A stretch of 46,309 nucleotides of DNA, from NCBI RefSeq assembly GCF_049065735.1, contig NZ_JBAKHD010000013.1, positions 1 through 46,309 of the forward strand, in the 5' to 3' direction. A program made the position numbers and the translations under genes. The notes under the pieces are model-generated. The model worked only from the letters and a program-made list of their open reading frames with translations, searched no databases and was not told the origin of the DNA. Shown here piece after piece: positions 16,124 through 24,516 of the stretch (the first letter of the stretch is position 1; each line of letters begins with the position of its first letter). Source of the stretch: Paramesorhizobium sp049065735 (GTDB lineage: Bacteria > Pseudomonadota > Alphaproteobacteria > Rhizobiales > Rhizobiaceae).

Positions 16124-17581
16124 TTGGCGACTCTGACCACCCTGACGGACGAGGCGAAGATTGCCTTGGATACGCTGGTCGACCGTACGGGCGGCCTCGT
16201 TTCCCCGTCGCTGCGCCTCGGCGTAACCGGCCTCTCCCGCGCCGGCAAGACGGTGTTCATCACCGCGCTGGTGCATAATCTCATCGCCGGAGGGCGGCTG
16301 CCGCTGTTCGAGGCGCAGAAGCAGGGCCGCATTGCCCGCGCGTTTCTGGAGCACCAGCCGGATGATGCCGTGCCGCGCTTCCAGTATGAGGAGCATCTGA
16401 AGGCGCTGATCGACCTCAGGGAATGGCCGGAATCGACCCGTGCCGTCTCCGAACTGCGCCTGACCATTGAATATGAATCCGCCTCCGCCTGGAACCGGAT
16501 GTTCTCCAAGGGGAGGCTTTCAGTCGATATCGTCGATTATCCTGGCGAATGGCTGCTCGACCTGCCGCTTCTGAGCAAGACCTATGCGGATTTTTCGCGC
16601 GATTCCTTTGAGCTGGCCCGCCTGCCCGCCCATGCCGAACCGGCGGCGCAATGGCTTGCCGAGGCGCGCACCGCCGACCCGGAAGCACAAGCCGACGAAC
16701 TGACGGCGCAGCGGCTCGCGAAAAGCTTCACTGCCTACCTTCGCGCCGGCAAGGCGGATGAGCGGGCGCTTTCCACCCTCCCGCCCGGCCGCTTCCTGAT
16801 GCCCGGCGACCTCGACGGCTCGCCCGCCCTCACCTTCGCGCCCCTTCCTGACCTCCAGGGCAAACACGCCGCCGGCTCGCTGGCCGCCATGATGGAGCGG
16901 CGTTACGAGGCCTACAAGACCCATGTGGTGAAGCCCTTCTTCCGCGAGCATATCGCCCGGCTCGACCGCCAGATCGTGCTGATCGACGCCATGCAGGCGA
17001 TGAATGCCGGCGCGCCTGCCGTTGCCGATCTCGAACGGGCGCTGACCGAAATCCTTTCCTGCTTCCGCCCAGGCCGCACCAATTTCCTGACCGGCCTCGT
17101 GCAGCGGCGCATCGGGCGCATCCTCGTCGCCGCCACCAAGGCGGACCATTTGCACCACGAAAGCCACGACCGGCTGGAGGCGATCGTTCGCCGCCTGGTC
17201 GACCGGGCAATCAAGCGCGCCGATTTTTCCGGCGCGGAAGTGGATGTGCTCGCCATGGCCGCCGTCCGCGCCACCCGCGAGGCGACGGTGACACAAGGCC
17301 GCGACACCCTGCCCGTCATCATCGGCACGCCGCTCAAGGGCGAAATGATCGACGGCGAAATCTTCGACGGAAAAACGGAAACCGCGATATTTCCCGGGGA
17401 CTTACCCAAAAATCCGGAATCGATCTTTGAAGAAGCCGCCCACCCCGCCCATGACATCATCCGCTTCGTCCGCTTCCGCCCGCCGAGGCTGGAGCGAACC
17501 GCCGAGGGGCTGACACTGTCGCTGCCGCACATCCGGCTCGACCGTGCGCTGCAATTCCTGATCGGAGACCGCCTCGCATGA
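16124..17581 (+). CDS. YcjX-like P-loop GTPase family protein (DUF463)
   Basis: The 485-residue protein has a Walker A motif, GLSRAGKT, at residues 36-43, and VDIVDYPGEWLLDLPLL, the family's switch region following the SKGRLSV strand. Later it has ILVAATKADHL, the guanine-specificity TKAD motif. These define the YcjX/DUF463 family, which accompanies the membrane protein YcjF and is often part of envelope-stress operons. The start is TTG at 16124, preceded by GATGAGGG (16112-16119), as no ATG or GTG fits the N-terminal strand better. It overlaps the next gene by four bases (ATGA), indicating translational coupling. Confidence 0.85.
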   Translation: MATLTTLTDEAKIALDTLVDRTGGLVSPSLRLGVTGLSRAGKTVFITALVHNLIAGGRLPLFEAQKQGRIARAFLEHQPDDAVPRFQYEEHLKALIDLREWPESTRAVSELRLTIEYESASAWNRMFSKGRLSVDIVDYPGEWLLDLPLLSKTYADFSRDSFELARLPAHAEPAAQWLAEARTADPEAQADELTAQRLAKSFTAYLRAGKADERALSTLPPGRFLMPGDLDGSPALTFAPLPDLQGKHAAGSLAAMMERRYEAYKTHVVKPFFREHIARLDRQIVLIDAMQAMNAGAPAVADLERALTEILSCFRPGRTNFLTGLVQRRIGRILVAATKADHLHHESHDRLEAIVRRLVDRAIKRADFSGAEVDVLAMAAVRATREATVTQGRDTLPVIIGTPLKGEMIDGEIFDGKTETAIFPGDLPKNPESIFEEAAHPAHDIIRFVRFRPPRLERTAEGLTLSLPHIRLDRALQFLIGDRLA

Positions 17582-18684
17582 CCGGGACACCGCCTCGCAG
17601 GCCCGCCGCCTTCCGCCTCGACAGCCCGTCCGTCTCCGCCGAGGGCGGCAAGAAAGAGGACGACGCCGCGCCGGAGAAAAAGCCCGCGCGCAAGCCGACC
17701 GCGATCCGCGACATGGCCGTGGTGACACCCGCACCCGTCGATGTCTTCGAAGCCGAAGGCCTCGACCGCGACGAGATGGACGCGCTCACCCCGCCACCGG
17801 CCTTGCCGCCGCGCAGGAAATTCCCCTTCGGCGGCATTCTCGCGGGCGCGCTGGGCATTCTCCTGTCGCTTGCCATCGGCATCTGGACGGATGACCTGAT
17901 CCGCGCCCTCTTCGACCGCTCCACCTGGCTCGGCTGGGTTGGCCTCGGCGCCGCCGGCGTCGCGCTACTGGCATTTCTGATCGTCATAACCCGCGAGGCG
18001 CTGGCGCTGCGACGGCTCGCCTCCGTCCAATCCCTGCGCGAGGAAGCGGCGGATGCGGCGGCGCGCGACGATGCCCGCCTTGCCCGCGACTCCGTGGCCA
18101 GGCTCACAGCTATCGCCTCCACCCTTCCCGCCACGGCGCGCGGGCGCGAAATGCTGAACTCGCTCGAAGGCGATATCATCGACGGGCGCGACCTCATCCG
18201 CCTCGCCGAAACGGAAATCCTGCGCCCGCTCGACCGCGAGGCGCGCGGGCTTATCCTCGCCGCCGCCAAGCGCGTTTCCGTGGTGACGGCGGTCAGCCCC
18301 CGCGCGCTTGTGGATATCGGCTATGTGATTTTCGAAGCGGCGCGGCTCATCCGCCGCCTGTCGGAGCTCTATGGCAGCCGGCCCGGCACGCTCGGCTTCG
18401 TCAGGCTCACGCGCCGCGTCATCGCCCATCTCGCCGTCACCGGCACCATCGCAGTTGGGGATAGTTTCGTGCAGCAGATCATCGGCCACGGCCTCGCCTC
18501 GCGGCTTTCCGCGAAGCTCGGCGAAGGCGTCATCAATGGCCTGATGACCGCGCGTATCGGGATTTCTGCCATGGATATCGTGCGCCCCTTCCCCTTCATA
18601 GCGGAGAAACGGCCGGGCATTGGCGACTTTATCGGCGACCTCGCCAGGCTCACAGGCGAACAGACAGGCAAGAAGAAGGATTGA
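17578..18684 (+). CDS. YcjF-like membrane protein (DUF697/TIGR01620)
   Basis: The 368-residue protein has a charged, Pro-rich N-terminal region (about residues 1-80) and two membrane helices at about 82-103 and 120-142. A long helical part follows, then the DUF697 region near residues 225-340 (VSVVTAVSPRALVDIGYVIF, MDIVRPFPF). This is the partner of YcjX. Its start overlaps the ycjX-like stop by four bases, so the two are coupled and probably form a complex at the inner membrane. The biochemical role of the pair is not established. Confidence 0.83.
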   Translation: MTGTPPRRPAAFRLDSPSVSAEGGKKEDDAAPEKKPARKPTAIRDMAVVTPAPVDVFEAEGLDRDEMDALTPPPALPPRRKFPFGGILAGALGILLSLAIGIWTDDLIRALFDRSTWLGWVGLGAAGVALLAFLIVITREALALRRLASVQSLREEAADAAARDDARLARDSVARLTAIASTLPATARGREMLNSLEGDIIDGRDLIRLAETEILRPLDREARGLILAAAKRVSVVTAVSPRALVDIGYVIFEAARLIRRLSELYGSRPGTLGFVRLTRRVIAHLAVTGTIAVGDSFVQQIIGHGLASRLSAKLGEGVINGLMTARIGISAMDIVRPFPFIAEKRPGIGDFIGDLARLTGEQTGKKKD

Positions 18685-18772
18685 CATTCAGCGCGGCGCA
18701 AACCAAGCATTAACCAATCGCGCCGATTATTCGGCATTGAAACGCCCCGTGCAGAGCTCCCGAGTCCGTCCC

Positions 18773-19306
18773 ATGAAAAATTGCGTTGCCGCTTGTCTCT
18801 TTCTGTTGCCGCTGGCAGGCGCGGTTTCTCCGGCTGCCGCCGCCGACAAGGATGAGCGCTTCTTCCGCAATGTTGAGGGACAATGGACCGGGCCCGGCGA
18901 AATCGTCGCGGGCAAATACAAGGGCACGAAATTCATTTGCACCCTTGCCGGCACCACGCCTGAAAACGATGTCGGCATGACACTCGACGGCTCCTGCCGG
19001 GTCGGCGTCTTTTCCCAGCCCATGAAGGCGACAGTCACCCGCAAGGGCGGCACCTATACTGGCATCTTCAACGACGGCGCGGCGGGCAAGGGCCTCGACG
19101 TAACCTCGGGTACTGTCAGCGGCGACCGTGTCGTCTTCGGCCTCAACCGCAAACAACTGAACGGCGCCATGCTCGCCCGCATCGCCGACGAGAACACCAT
19201 GAACGTCACCGTCTCCGTGCGCGTCGACAAAGAGCTCGTCCCCGTCATCGGCATGAGCCTGAAGCGCGTCGACGCCGCGGCAGTTAGCAGCATCGCGAAA
19301 AATTAA
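18773..19306 (+). CDS. Secreted conserved hypothetical protein
   Basis: From the ATG at 18773 the 177-residue protein starts MKNCVAACLFLLPLAGAVS and has a likely signal-peptidase site after AAA near residue 23. The mature part begins KDERFFRNVEGQWTGPGEIV and alternates short strands with Gly-rich turns (GTKFICTLAG, GGTYTGIFNDG, GVFSQPMKATVTRKG), suggesting a small beta-barrel of lipocalin-like type. Two Cys could form one disulfide. I do not recognise a named family. A longer frame exists upstream, overlapping the ycjF-like gene, but the signal peptide fixes the start. Confidence 0.75.
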   Translation: MKNCVAACLFLLPLAGAVSPAAAADKDERFFRNVEGQWTGPGEIVAGKYKGTKFICTLAGTTPENDVGMTLDGSCRVGVFSQPMKATVTRKGGTYTGIFNDGAAGKGLDVTSGTVSGDRVVFGLNRKQLNGAMLARIADENTMNVTVSVRVDKELVPVIGMSLKRVDAAAVSSIAKN

Positions 19307-19311
19307 GTGCC

Positions 19312-19335
19312 ATAGCGCAGGAACCCCTGTGCTAT
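19312..19335. terminator. Hairpin between converging genes
   Basis: ATAGCGCAGG at 19312-19321 pairs with CCTGTGCTAT at 19326-19335 with one mismatch and a 4-base loop. It lies just past the stop of the secreted protein gene and just before the end of hicB on the other strand, so it could serve both. There is no strong T-run. Confidence 0.5.
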
Positions 19336-19343
19336 CAGCGCCC

Positions 19344-19682
19344 TTAACGATGCGACCCTAGACCGGCTTTCTCTGAAATTGCTTCAGACACCCATGTGTT
19401 AAGCGAAACGCCGCTTTCCGCGCTCATCATCGCGGCGCGGCGATGTAGTTCTGGCGGAATGCGGACGTTGAACGAGCCCTTGAATGGCTTGTTTGGCTCT
19501 CGCCCGAATTCTGCACAATCCGCCAGATATCCGTCGACCATCTCACGAAAAACCTGGTCGGCTTCGCTCGCATTGTCGAACTGGGCCACCAGAACGTCGT
19601 CTATATGGAGAACGCGCACGAACAGATGACCGTCCTCAAACTCGACGGCACCTTGATAGCCTTTATAATGCAGCGTCTTCAT
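19344..19682 (-). CDS. hicB: HicB family antitoxin
   Basis: The 112-residue protein has a HicB N-terminal fold (YKGYQGAVEFEDGHLFVRVLH, here residues 6-26, then a DDVLVAQFDNASEADQVF helix). The C-terminal ribbon-helix-helix DNA-binding segment is SFNVRIPPELHRRAAMMS with SGVSLNTWVSEAI. HicB binds and neutralises HicA and represses the operon. Its start overlaps the hicA stop by four bases. The toxin-first order is the usual one for hicAB. Confidence 0.88.
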   Translation of the reverse strand: MKTLHYKGYQGAVEFEDGHLFVRVLHIDDVLVAQFDNASEADQVFREMVDGYLADCAEFGREPNKPFKGSFNVRIPPELHRRAAMMSAESGVSLNTWVSEAISEKAGLGSHR

Positions 19683-19930
19683 ATCAACCCCTTCGATATT
19701 AATGCATCCCGAACTTGCTTGACCAAGTAAAGCTGAATTTCATTGCCGGGATGCGGTTCGTGCAAGGTGATGATGTGGCCGGTATCACGATTGAGGAAGC
19801 GCCTCCTGCTGCCTCCGCGGGTGGTTTTCTCCTCATATCCAAGCCCTTCCAGAATACGGACCAGTTTTTTATACCTAAATGGTCCCACACATTGCTTAAA
19901 CTCCTCGATCAGCTTGTCTAACTGCGTCAC
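19679..19930 (-). CDS. hicA: HicA-like mRNA interferase toxin
   Basis: The 83-residue protein shows the HicA double-stranded-RNA-binding fold: RYKKLVRILEGLGYEEK, then TRGGSRRRF, then HIITLHEPHPGNEI and a final helix VKQVRDALISKGLI. Classical HicA has a catalytic His in a GSHH motif; here it reads GSRR (residues about 40-43), a variant found in a sister group of HicA-like toxins with HEPHPGN instead. Toxin activity is therefore likely but not certain. It is the first gene of a coupled two-gene unit set between unrelated conserved genes. Confidence 0.82.
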   Translation of the reverse strand: MTQLDKLIEEFKQCVGPFRYKKLVRILEGLGYEEKTTRGGSRRRFLNRDTGHIITLHEPHPGNEIQLYLVKQVRDALISKGLI

Positions 19931-19995
19931 TGCGCCCCCAAATTAATGATCTCCACAGAATTCTGCAACTGAAATTTGGTTGCAACCCGGCAAAG

Positions 19996-20502
19996 CTATC
20001 CGAGATGCCACCACACTTTCTCTCCCGCCAGCCTCTCCACCCCCTTATCATCACACGCGTCCCGCCATTCCGCCACCGTCCGGCCATTCACCGCCAGCCC
20101 CGCCGCGATTTCCGCCAGCGGCACCAGCACGAAGGCGCGATCGGTCATGCGCGGGTGCGGCAGCGTGAGCGTCGGCGCGTCCAGATGCTCCACACCCTCG
20201 AATGCCAGCACGTCGATATCAATCGTGCGCGGTCCCCAGCGCTCCAAGCGCAGCCGCTTCAAGCCTTTCTCGATATCGAGGCACGCATCAAGCAGCGCTA
20301 CGGGAGAAAGCGCCGTTTCGATTTCCGCGCAGGCATTGTGGAACCAGGCCTGATCCGTCTTGCCCCAGGGCGGCGTGCGGTAGACGGATGAGACCTTGAC
20401 CACGCGCGCATCCTTGCGCTCGTCCAGCATACGCAGCGCCTGTCCCATCGCCGCGACGGGATCACCGATATTGCCGCCGAGGCCGAGCCATGCGCGCTTC
20501 AT
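19996..20502 (-). CDS. folK: 6-hydroxymethyl-dihydropterin pyrophosphokinase
   Basis: The 168-residue protein transfers pyrophosphate from ATP to hydroxymethyl-dihydropterin in folate synthesis. It has the family opening LGLGGNIGDP, the loop motif VYRTPPWG, the metal and ATP signature RWGPRTIDIDVLAF and LPHPRMTDRAFVLVPL. Length is typical. Its ATG overlaps the folP stop (ATGA, four bases), so the two consecutive folate enzymes are translated together. No aldolase (folB) lies between them. Confidence 0.95.
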   Translation of the reverse strand: MKRAWLGLGGNIGDPVAAMGQALRMLDERKDARVVKVSSVYRTPPWGKTDQAWFHNACAEIETALSPVALLDACLDIEKGLKRLRLERWGPRTIDIDVLAFEGVEHLDAPTLTLPHPRMTDRAFVLVPLAEIAAGLAVNGRTVAEWRDACDDKGVERLAGEKVWWHLG

Positions 20503-21341
20503 ACTGCTTTATCCCCGCGCGCCTTTAGAACCGCGTCGGCGACCTTGAGCGCATCGCGGTTTACCGGCACATCGTGCACCCGGAAAACATCCGCGCCCTC
20601 GAGCCGCAGAATGGCGGAGGTCGCTGCCGTGCCCACATCCCGCTCCGCCATGTCGCGCCCCGTCAGCGCGCCGATGAGCCGCTTGCGCGAGGTGCCGACG
20701 AGCAGCGGAAAGCCGAACGCGCGCAATTCCCCGAACCGCGCCATCAGCGCCACGCCCTCATGGGTATCCTTGGCAAAGCCGAAGCCCGGATCAAGCACGA
20801 TCTGGTCGTCCCGGACCTTGGCCGCGCGGGCGATTTTGAGCGAGCGGTCGAGGAAAGCGAACTGGTCGGCGATCACGTCAGGATCGCGCTCCCGCTCCCG
20901 GCCCGTATGCATGATGACGAGCCCGGCCCCCGTTTCCGCCGCTATATCTGCAATGCCCGGCTCGCGCTGCAGGCCCCAGACGTCGTTGACGATATGCGCC
21001 CCCGCCGCAACCGCCAGCCGCGCGGTTTCCTCGCGATAGGTATCGACGGAGATAATGCAGTCCGTTTCGCGCGCCAGCGCCTCGATCAACGGCAGGACGC
21101 GCGCCTGCTCGGTCGCCGCATCAATGGGCTCAGCTCCCGGCCGGGTCGACTCGCCGCCTATGTCGATGATGACAGCGCCTTCCTCGCGCATGCGGCGGGC
21201 CGCTTCGAGCGCGCGCGGCAGGTCGTCATGGCTACCCCCATCGGAGAAGGAATCCGGCGTCACATTGAGGATGCCCATGATGATGGCCTCCTCTCCCAAG
21301 ATAAGACTGCGCCCATGGGCGAGCTGCCATTCCCTTCGCAT
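20499..21341 (-). CDS. folP: Dihydropteroate synthase
   Basis: The 280-residue TIM-barrel enzyme joins the pterin pyrophosphate with p-aminobenzoate and is the target of sulfonamides. The signatures are complete: MGILNVTPDSFSDGG, DIGGESTRPGAEP, VLDPGFGFAKDTHEG and LLVGTSRKRLIGALTG. There is no sign of a sulfonamide-resistance insertion by eye. It heads the folP-folK unit and diverges from the DUF922 gene across about 140 bases that must carry both promoters. Confidence 0.95.
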   Translation of the reverse strand: MRREWQLAHGRSLILGEEAIIMGILNVTPDSFSDGGSHDDLPRALEAARRMREEGAVIIDIGGESTRPGAEPIDAATEQARVLPLIEALARETDCIISVDTYREETARLAVAAGAHIVNDVWGLQREPGIADIAAETGAGLVIMHTGRERERDPDVIADQFAFLDRSLKIARAAKVRDDQIVLDPGFGFAKDTHEGVALMARFGELRAFGFPLLVGTSRKRLIGALTGRDMAERDVGTAATSAILRLEGADVFRVHDVPVNRDALKVADAVLKARGDKAV

Positions 21342-21479
21342 GCGTCCGTTTCCTTTATCGATTCCCGCGACAATTATATTTGTCTTGACGATTGTGCGTC
21401 ATGGTGAACCTATCCGCCACCCGATTGTTATATGGGCGATTTCATTGGCATAAGCCGCAAAGGAACCGGGTTGAAGATA

Positions 21480-22097
21480 ATGTTTATGCATAAGGTTCTG
21501 GTCGCAACGGCTCTCTTTGCCGGCGCGGCCACTGCGGCGGATGCGGCAACCGTTTTTCGCAGCTACAGCTACTACACCGTCCAGGGCAAGACCGCGGCCG
21601 ATCTCGACCGAGCCCTCGCGCGCGGCGGTCCGCTGTTGAAAAGCACGGGACAGCATCATCCGGGCGCGGCGCAGATTCGCTTCGATGCCAAGGCGCGCTA
21701 CCGTTCGGACAAGGGCGCGTGCCGCGTGACCGGTGTCTATGTCAATGTCTACGCCAAAATTATGCTGCCGCGCTGGAAGCAGCGGCGCCGGGCCGGGCCG
21801 GAACTGGCGCTCGTCTGGGACACGCTGGCGCAGGACATCAAGCGCCACGAGGAGAGCCATATCAGCATTGCCCACAGCCATGCGAGCGAGATCGAACGGG
21901 CGATCCGCGCCCTACCCTCGCGCCCTGACTGCGCGCAGCTCCGGGACGACATCAACAAGGTGACCGAACGGCTGATGAAAGCGCATGACATCGCGCAGAA
22001 GCGATTTGACTATGTCGAGACGCTCAACTTCGAAAAGCGCTTCGAGCGTCTGCTCACCTACCGGCTGGAGCGGACGCTGACGAAGGCGGTGGATTAG
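21480..22097 (+). CDS. Secreted DUF922 putative zinc protease
   Basis: The 205-residue protein starts MFMHKVLVATALFAGAATA, a signal peptide ending near ADAA. The mature part has the DUF922 pattern: YYTVQGKTAADLDRAL at its start, GACRVTGVYVNVYAKIMLPRW, and the metal motif HEESH (residues about 123-127) followed by further His residues. It is therefore probably an extracytoplasmic zinc metallopeptidase, although activity in this family is largely predicted. An alternative ATG lies two codons downstream. Longer frames upstream lack a signal peptide. Confidence 0.82.
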   Translation: MFMHKVLVATALFAGAATAADAATVFRSYSYYTVQGKTAADLDRALARGGPLLKSTGQHHPGAAQIRFDAKARYRSDKGACRVTGVYVNVYAKIMLPRWKQRRRAGPELALVWDTLAQDIKRHEESHISIAHSHASEIERAIRALPSRPDCAQLRDDINKVTERLMKAHDIAQKRFDYVETLNFEKRFERLLTYRLERTLTKAVD

Positions 22098-22131
22098 TCG
22101 CAGCCTCCCCCTATTAGGGACGGCCTATGGT

Positions 22132-23157
22132 CTACTGCACCCCAAGCTTCTTCTGCAAGCTCGTCGAAGACGTCGTATACTGGAACACCACGCGCTCGCC
22201 GGGGTTGACGATCCGCTTCGCCGCCTGGGTCATCAACGCCGCCTCGTGGAAGCCCGAGAGGATGAGCTTCAGCTTGCCGGGATACCAGTTGATGTCGCCG
22301 ATGGCAAAGATGCCGGGCTCAGACGTCTCGAACTTCTCCGTGTCGACGGGAATGAGGTTTTCGTGGAGATTGAGTCCCCAATCCGCGATGGGGCCGAGCT
22401 TCATCGTCAAGCCGAAGAATGGCAGCATCCGCGTCGCCGCAAGCTCCTTTTCGCCATCCGGCCCCTTGATCGTCACCCCAGAGAGTTCGCCATTCTCGCC
22501 CTTGAGGCCGGTCACTTGGCCAAGCTCGAAGGCGATACCGCCGCTGTCAACCAGCTCGAACATTTTCTTGACGCTGTCGGGCGCAGCGCGGAACTCGGCG
22601 CGGCGATGCACCAGCGTCAGGCTTTTGGCGATGGGTTGCAGGTTCAGCGCCCAGTCAAGCGCGGAATCGCCGCCACCGACGATCATTACATCCTGGTCGC
22701 GGAACGCTTCCATGCGGCGCACGGAATAAAAGACGCTTTTGCCCTCATAGGCTTCGATGCCAGGGACGGGCGGTCGCTTCGGCTGGAACGACCCGCCGCC
22801 TGCGGCGATCACCACCACCTTGGTCTCGAAGATCTCTCCCTCGTCGGTTTCCACATGAAAGCCGCCATCCGCCTGCCGCTCGACCCGCGTGACCATGCGG
22901 TTGAAATGGAATTGCGGCGAGAACGGCTTGATCTGCTCCATCAGCCGGTCGACCAGCGCCTGCCCAGAGATTTCCGGCCAGGCCGGAATGTCATAGATGG
23001 GTTTTTCCGGGTACAGCTCCGCACATTGCCCGCCCGGACGGTCGAGAATATCGATGAGGTGACATTTGAGATCGTAGAGTCCCAGCTCGAAAACGGCAAA
23101 GAGCCCGACCGGCCCCGCCCCGATGATCACCACGTCCGTGCGGATAATGTCACTCAT
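22132..23157 (-). CDS. Thioredoxin-reductase-like ferredoxin--NADP reductase
   Basis: The 341-residue flavoprotein has an FAD motif, GAGPVGLFAVFELG, at residues 13-26, DRPGGQCAELYPEKPIYDIP, a second Rossmann motif, VGGGDSALDWALNL, for NADPH, and ATG/GD elements near the C-terminus (GIFAIGDINWYPGK). It lacks the redox CxxC of thioredoxin reductase, which defines the FNR type 2 family (YumC-like). It passes electrons between NADPH and ferredoxin. The gene lies 55 bases downstream of a ferredoxin gene on the same strand, the natural partner. Confidence 0.9.
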   Translation of the reverse strand: MSDIIRTDVVIIGAGPVGLFAVFELGLYDLKCHLIDILDRPGGQCAELYPEKPIYDIPAWPEISGQALVDRLMEQIKPFSPQFHFNRMVTRVERQADGGFHVETDEGEIFETKVVVIAAGGGSFQPKRPPVPGIEAYEGKSVFYSVRRMEAFRDQDVMIVGGGDSALDWALNLQPIAKSLTLVHRRAEFRAAPDSVKKMFELVDSGGIAFELGQVTGLKGENGELSGVTIKGPDGEKELAATRMLPFFGLTMKLGPIADWGLNLHENLIPVDTEKFETSEPGIFAIGDINWYPGKLKLILSGFHEAALMTQAAKRIVNPGERVVFQYTTSSTSLQKKLGVQ

Positions 23158-23212
23158 TTGGTCGTCCCAACCCCTTCATTTTCTGGCAATGATCTGCTTT
23201 GGGATCATTGCT

Positions 23213-23536
23213 TCAGCTCTGCCGTTCCGGAATATGCACCACGAGGCCGTCCAACTCGTCCTTGACCTTGATCTGACAGGAGAGCCGCGAATTGGGGCGG
23301 ACGTCATAGGCGAAGTCCAGCATATCTTCTTCCATGGGAGACGGCTCGCCGACAATATCGGTCCATTCCTCGTCCACATAGACATGGCAGGTCGCGCAGG
23401 CGCAGGCGCCGCCGCATTCCGCATCGATGCCGGGAATGGCATTGCGAATGGCGTTTTCCATCACGGTGGAGCCGTTTTCCGCCTCCACCTGCGTGCGCGT
23501 CGCGCTGTCGAACGAAACAAAGGTGATTTTTGTCAT
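23213..23536 (-). CDS. Adrenodoxin-type [2Fe-2S] ferredoxin
   Basis: From the start at 23536 the 107-residue protein begins MTKITFVSFDSATRTQVE. Cluster ligands are Cys41, Cys47, Cys50 and Cys87 in the CGGACACATCHVYV and RLSCQIKV segments, the C-x5-C-x2-C pattern of vertebrate-type/adrenodoxin-type ferredoxins, with one extra Cys45. A longer frame upstream adds 25 residues without family resemblance. It sits directly upstream of a ferredoxin-NADP reductase, so the two likely form an electron-transfer pair serving an oxygenase or iron-sulfur assembly. Confidence 0.92.
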   Translation of the reverse strand: MTKITFVSFDSATRTQVEAENGSTVMENAIRNAIPGIDAECGGACACATCHVYVDEEWTDIVGEPSPMEEDMLDFAYDVRPNSRLSCQIKVKDELDGLVVHIPERQS

Positions 23537-23617
23537 GCCTAGCCCCAAGCGGTACTCTGATCCAGGCAGATACTGCTTTGCATGGTCGAGTGCAACCGCT
23601 TGGGCGGCCAAAGCGAA

Positions 23618-24025
23618 TTACCGGCTGATTGCGGCAATGAACTCCTGCACATCCGTCAGCGCATCGCGCAGCGCAGCCGCGGACTTCTCATCGGAGGGAT
23701 TGGCTTCCACCTTTTCGGCAAGCTCCGCCACCCGGAAAGCGCCGATGGAGCGTGCCGAGCCTTTCAGCGAGTGAGCGAGAAGCCCTCTCTCCTTGCCCGT
23801 CACCTGGCCGATCCGGTTGGCCACGCCGCTCGCCTGCCGCGAAAACAGCGACAGCACCTCAGCCTCCAGCGCGCGGTCGCCGAGCGTCTGGCGTGCCAGA
23901 TGGACCAGATCGATGGCCCGCGCACGGGACCGGCTGGCGACACCTTCGCCGCCCGGCTGGGTGAAGGCTATCGCAGGGTTTGATAGACGGGAAACCTGAG
24001 CTTGGCTTTGATGGGCAACCGCCAT
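23618..24025 (-). CDS. Stand-alone Hpt phosphotransfer domain protein
   Basis: The 135-residue protein has a disordered first 35 residues and then a four-helix Hpt domain. The phosphorylatable His85 lies in LLAHSLKGSARSIGA, matching the H-x-LKG-SA consensus. It has no kinase or receiver domain, so it would relay phosphate between a hybrid kinase and a response regulator. It differs from ChpT, which is about 210 residues. Its 5' side faces rgsE, from which it diverges. Partners are unknown; CckA and SixA in this window are candidates by family only. Confidence 0.85.
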   Translation of the reverse strand: MAVAHQSQAQVSRLSNPAIAFTQPGGEGVASRSRARAIDLVHLARQTLGDRALEAEVLSLFSRQASGVANRIGQVTGKERGLLAHSLKGSARSIGAFRVAELAEKVEANPSDEKSAAALRDALTDVQEFIAAISR

Positions 24026-24516
24026 TGTTAATTCTCCTTGGTTCTTTTGCGGACGGCGAATGAGTACGCCTGAAACAAATCTGAGAGCGGTCTATTTCTT
24101 TACAAATGAACAGCCCATGAACGCTTTGTTCATGCCGTAAATCCGCTGTGGACGCAGCCGCGCTGTGCATTTTCGTTTGGCTTGAAAAGTGGCATATTCA
24201 CGGCTCGCGCCTGTGCCGGGGATCAAGATTTCCACACTCTGGTTAACAGTGCGTAATCGCAAGGGACTTGAGTTTTATAAGGTCTCGGCGCCGGCTCGAT
24301 CTGGAAGTGCGTCCGGAGCCTTATGTCGAATGATGTGAATTGCAGAACGAGGCCCTAGCGGCCAAGCGCGTTAACCCTGTATTTAAACTTTTAAGCAGTT
24401 GCGAATTCAGCTGTTTCATTCCGGTAAATCAGCCGGTACGATGCAGGGTGGCGTTGATAGAGTCCGATGCAGCATCCGCGCCGATGCGCATCAGCGTGAG
24501 TACGAGGTAAGTAACG
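24026..24516. promoter_or_regulatory. Divergent upstream region of hpt and rgsE
   Basis: About 490 bases without a gene. The right half is AT-rich, with TTAA at 24371, 24383 and 24391; the first two are spaced by eight bases, one more than the CtrA consensus TTAA-N7-TTAA. GAGG at 24504-24507 is the probable ribosome-binding site of rgsE. Short open frames here have no recognisable product. Confidence 0.45.
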
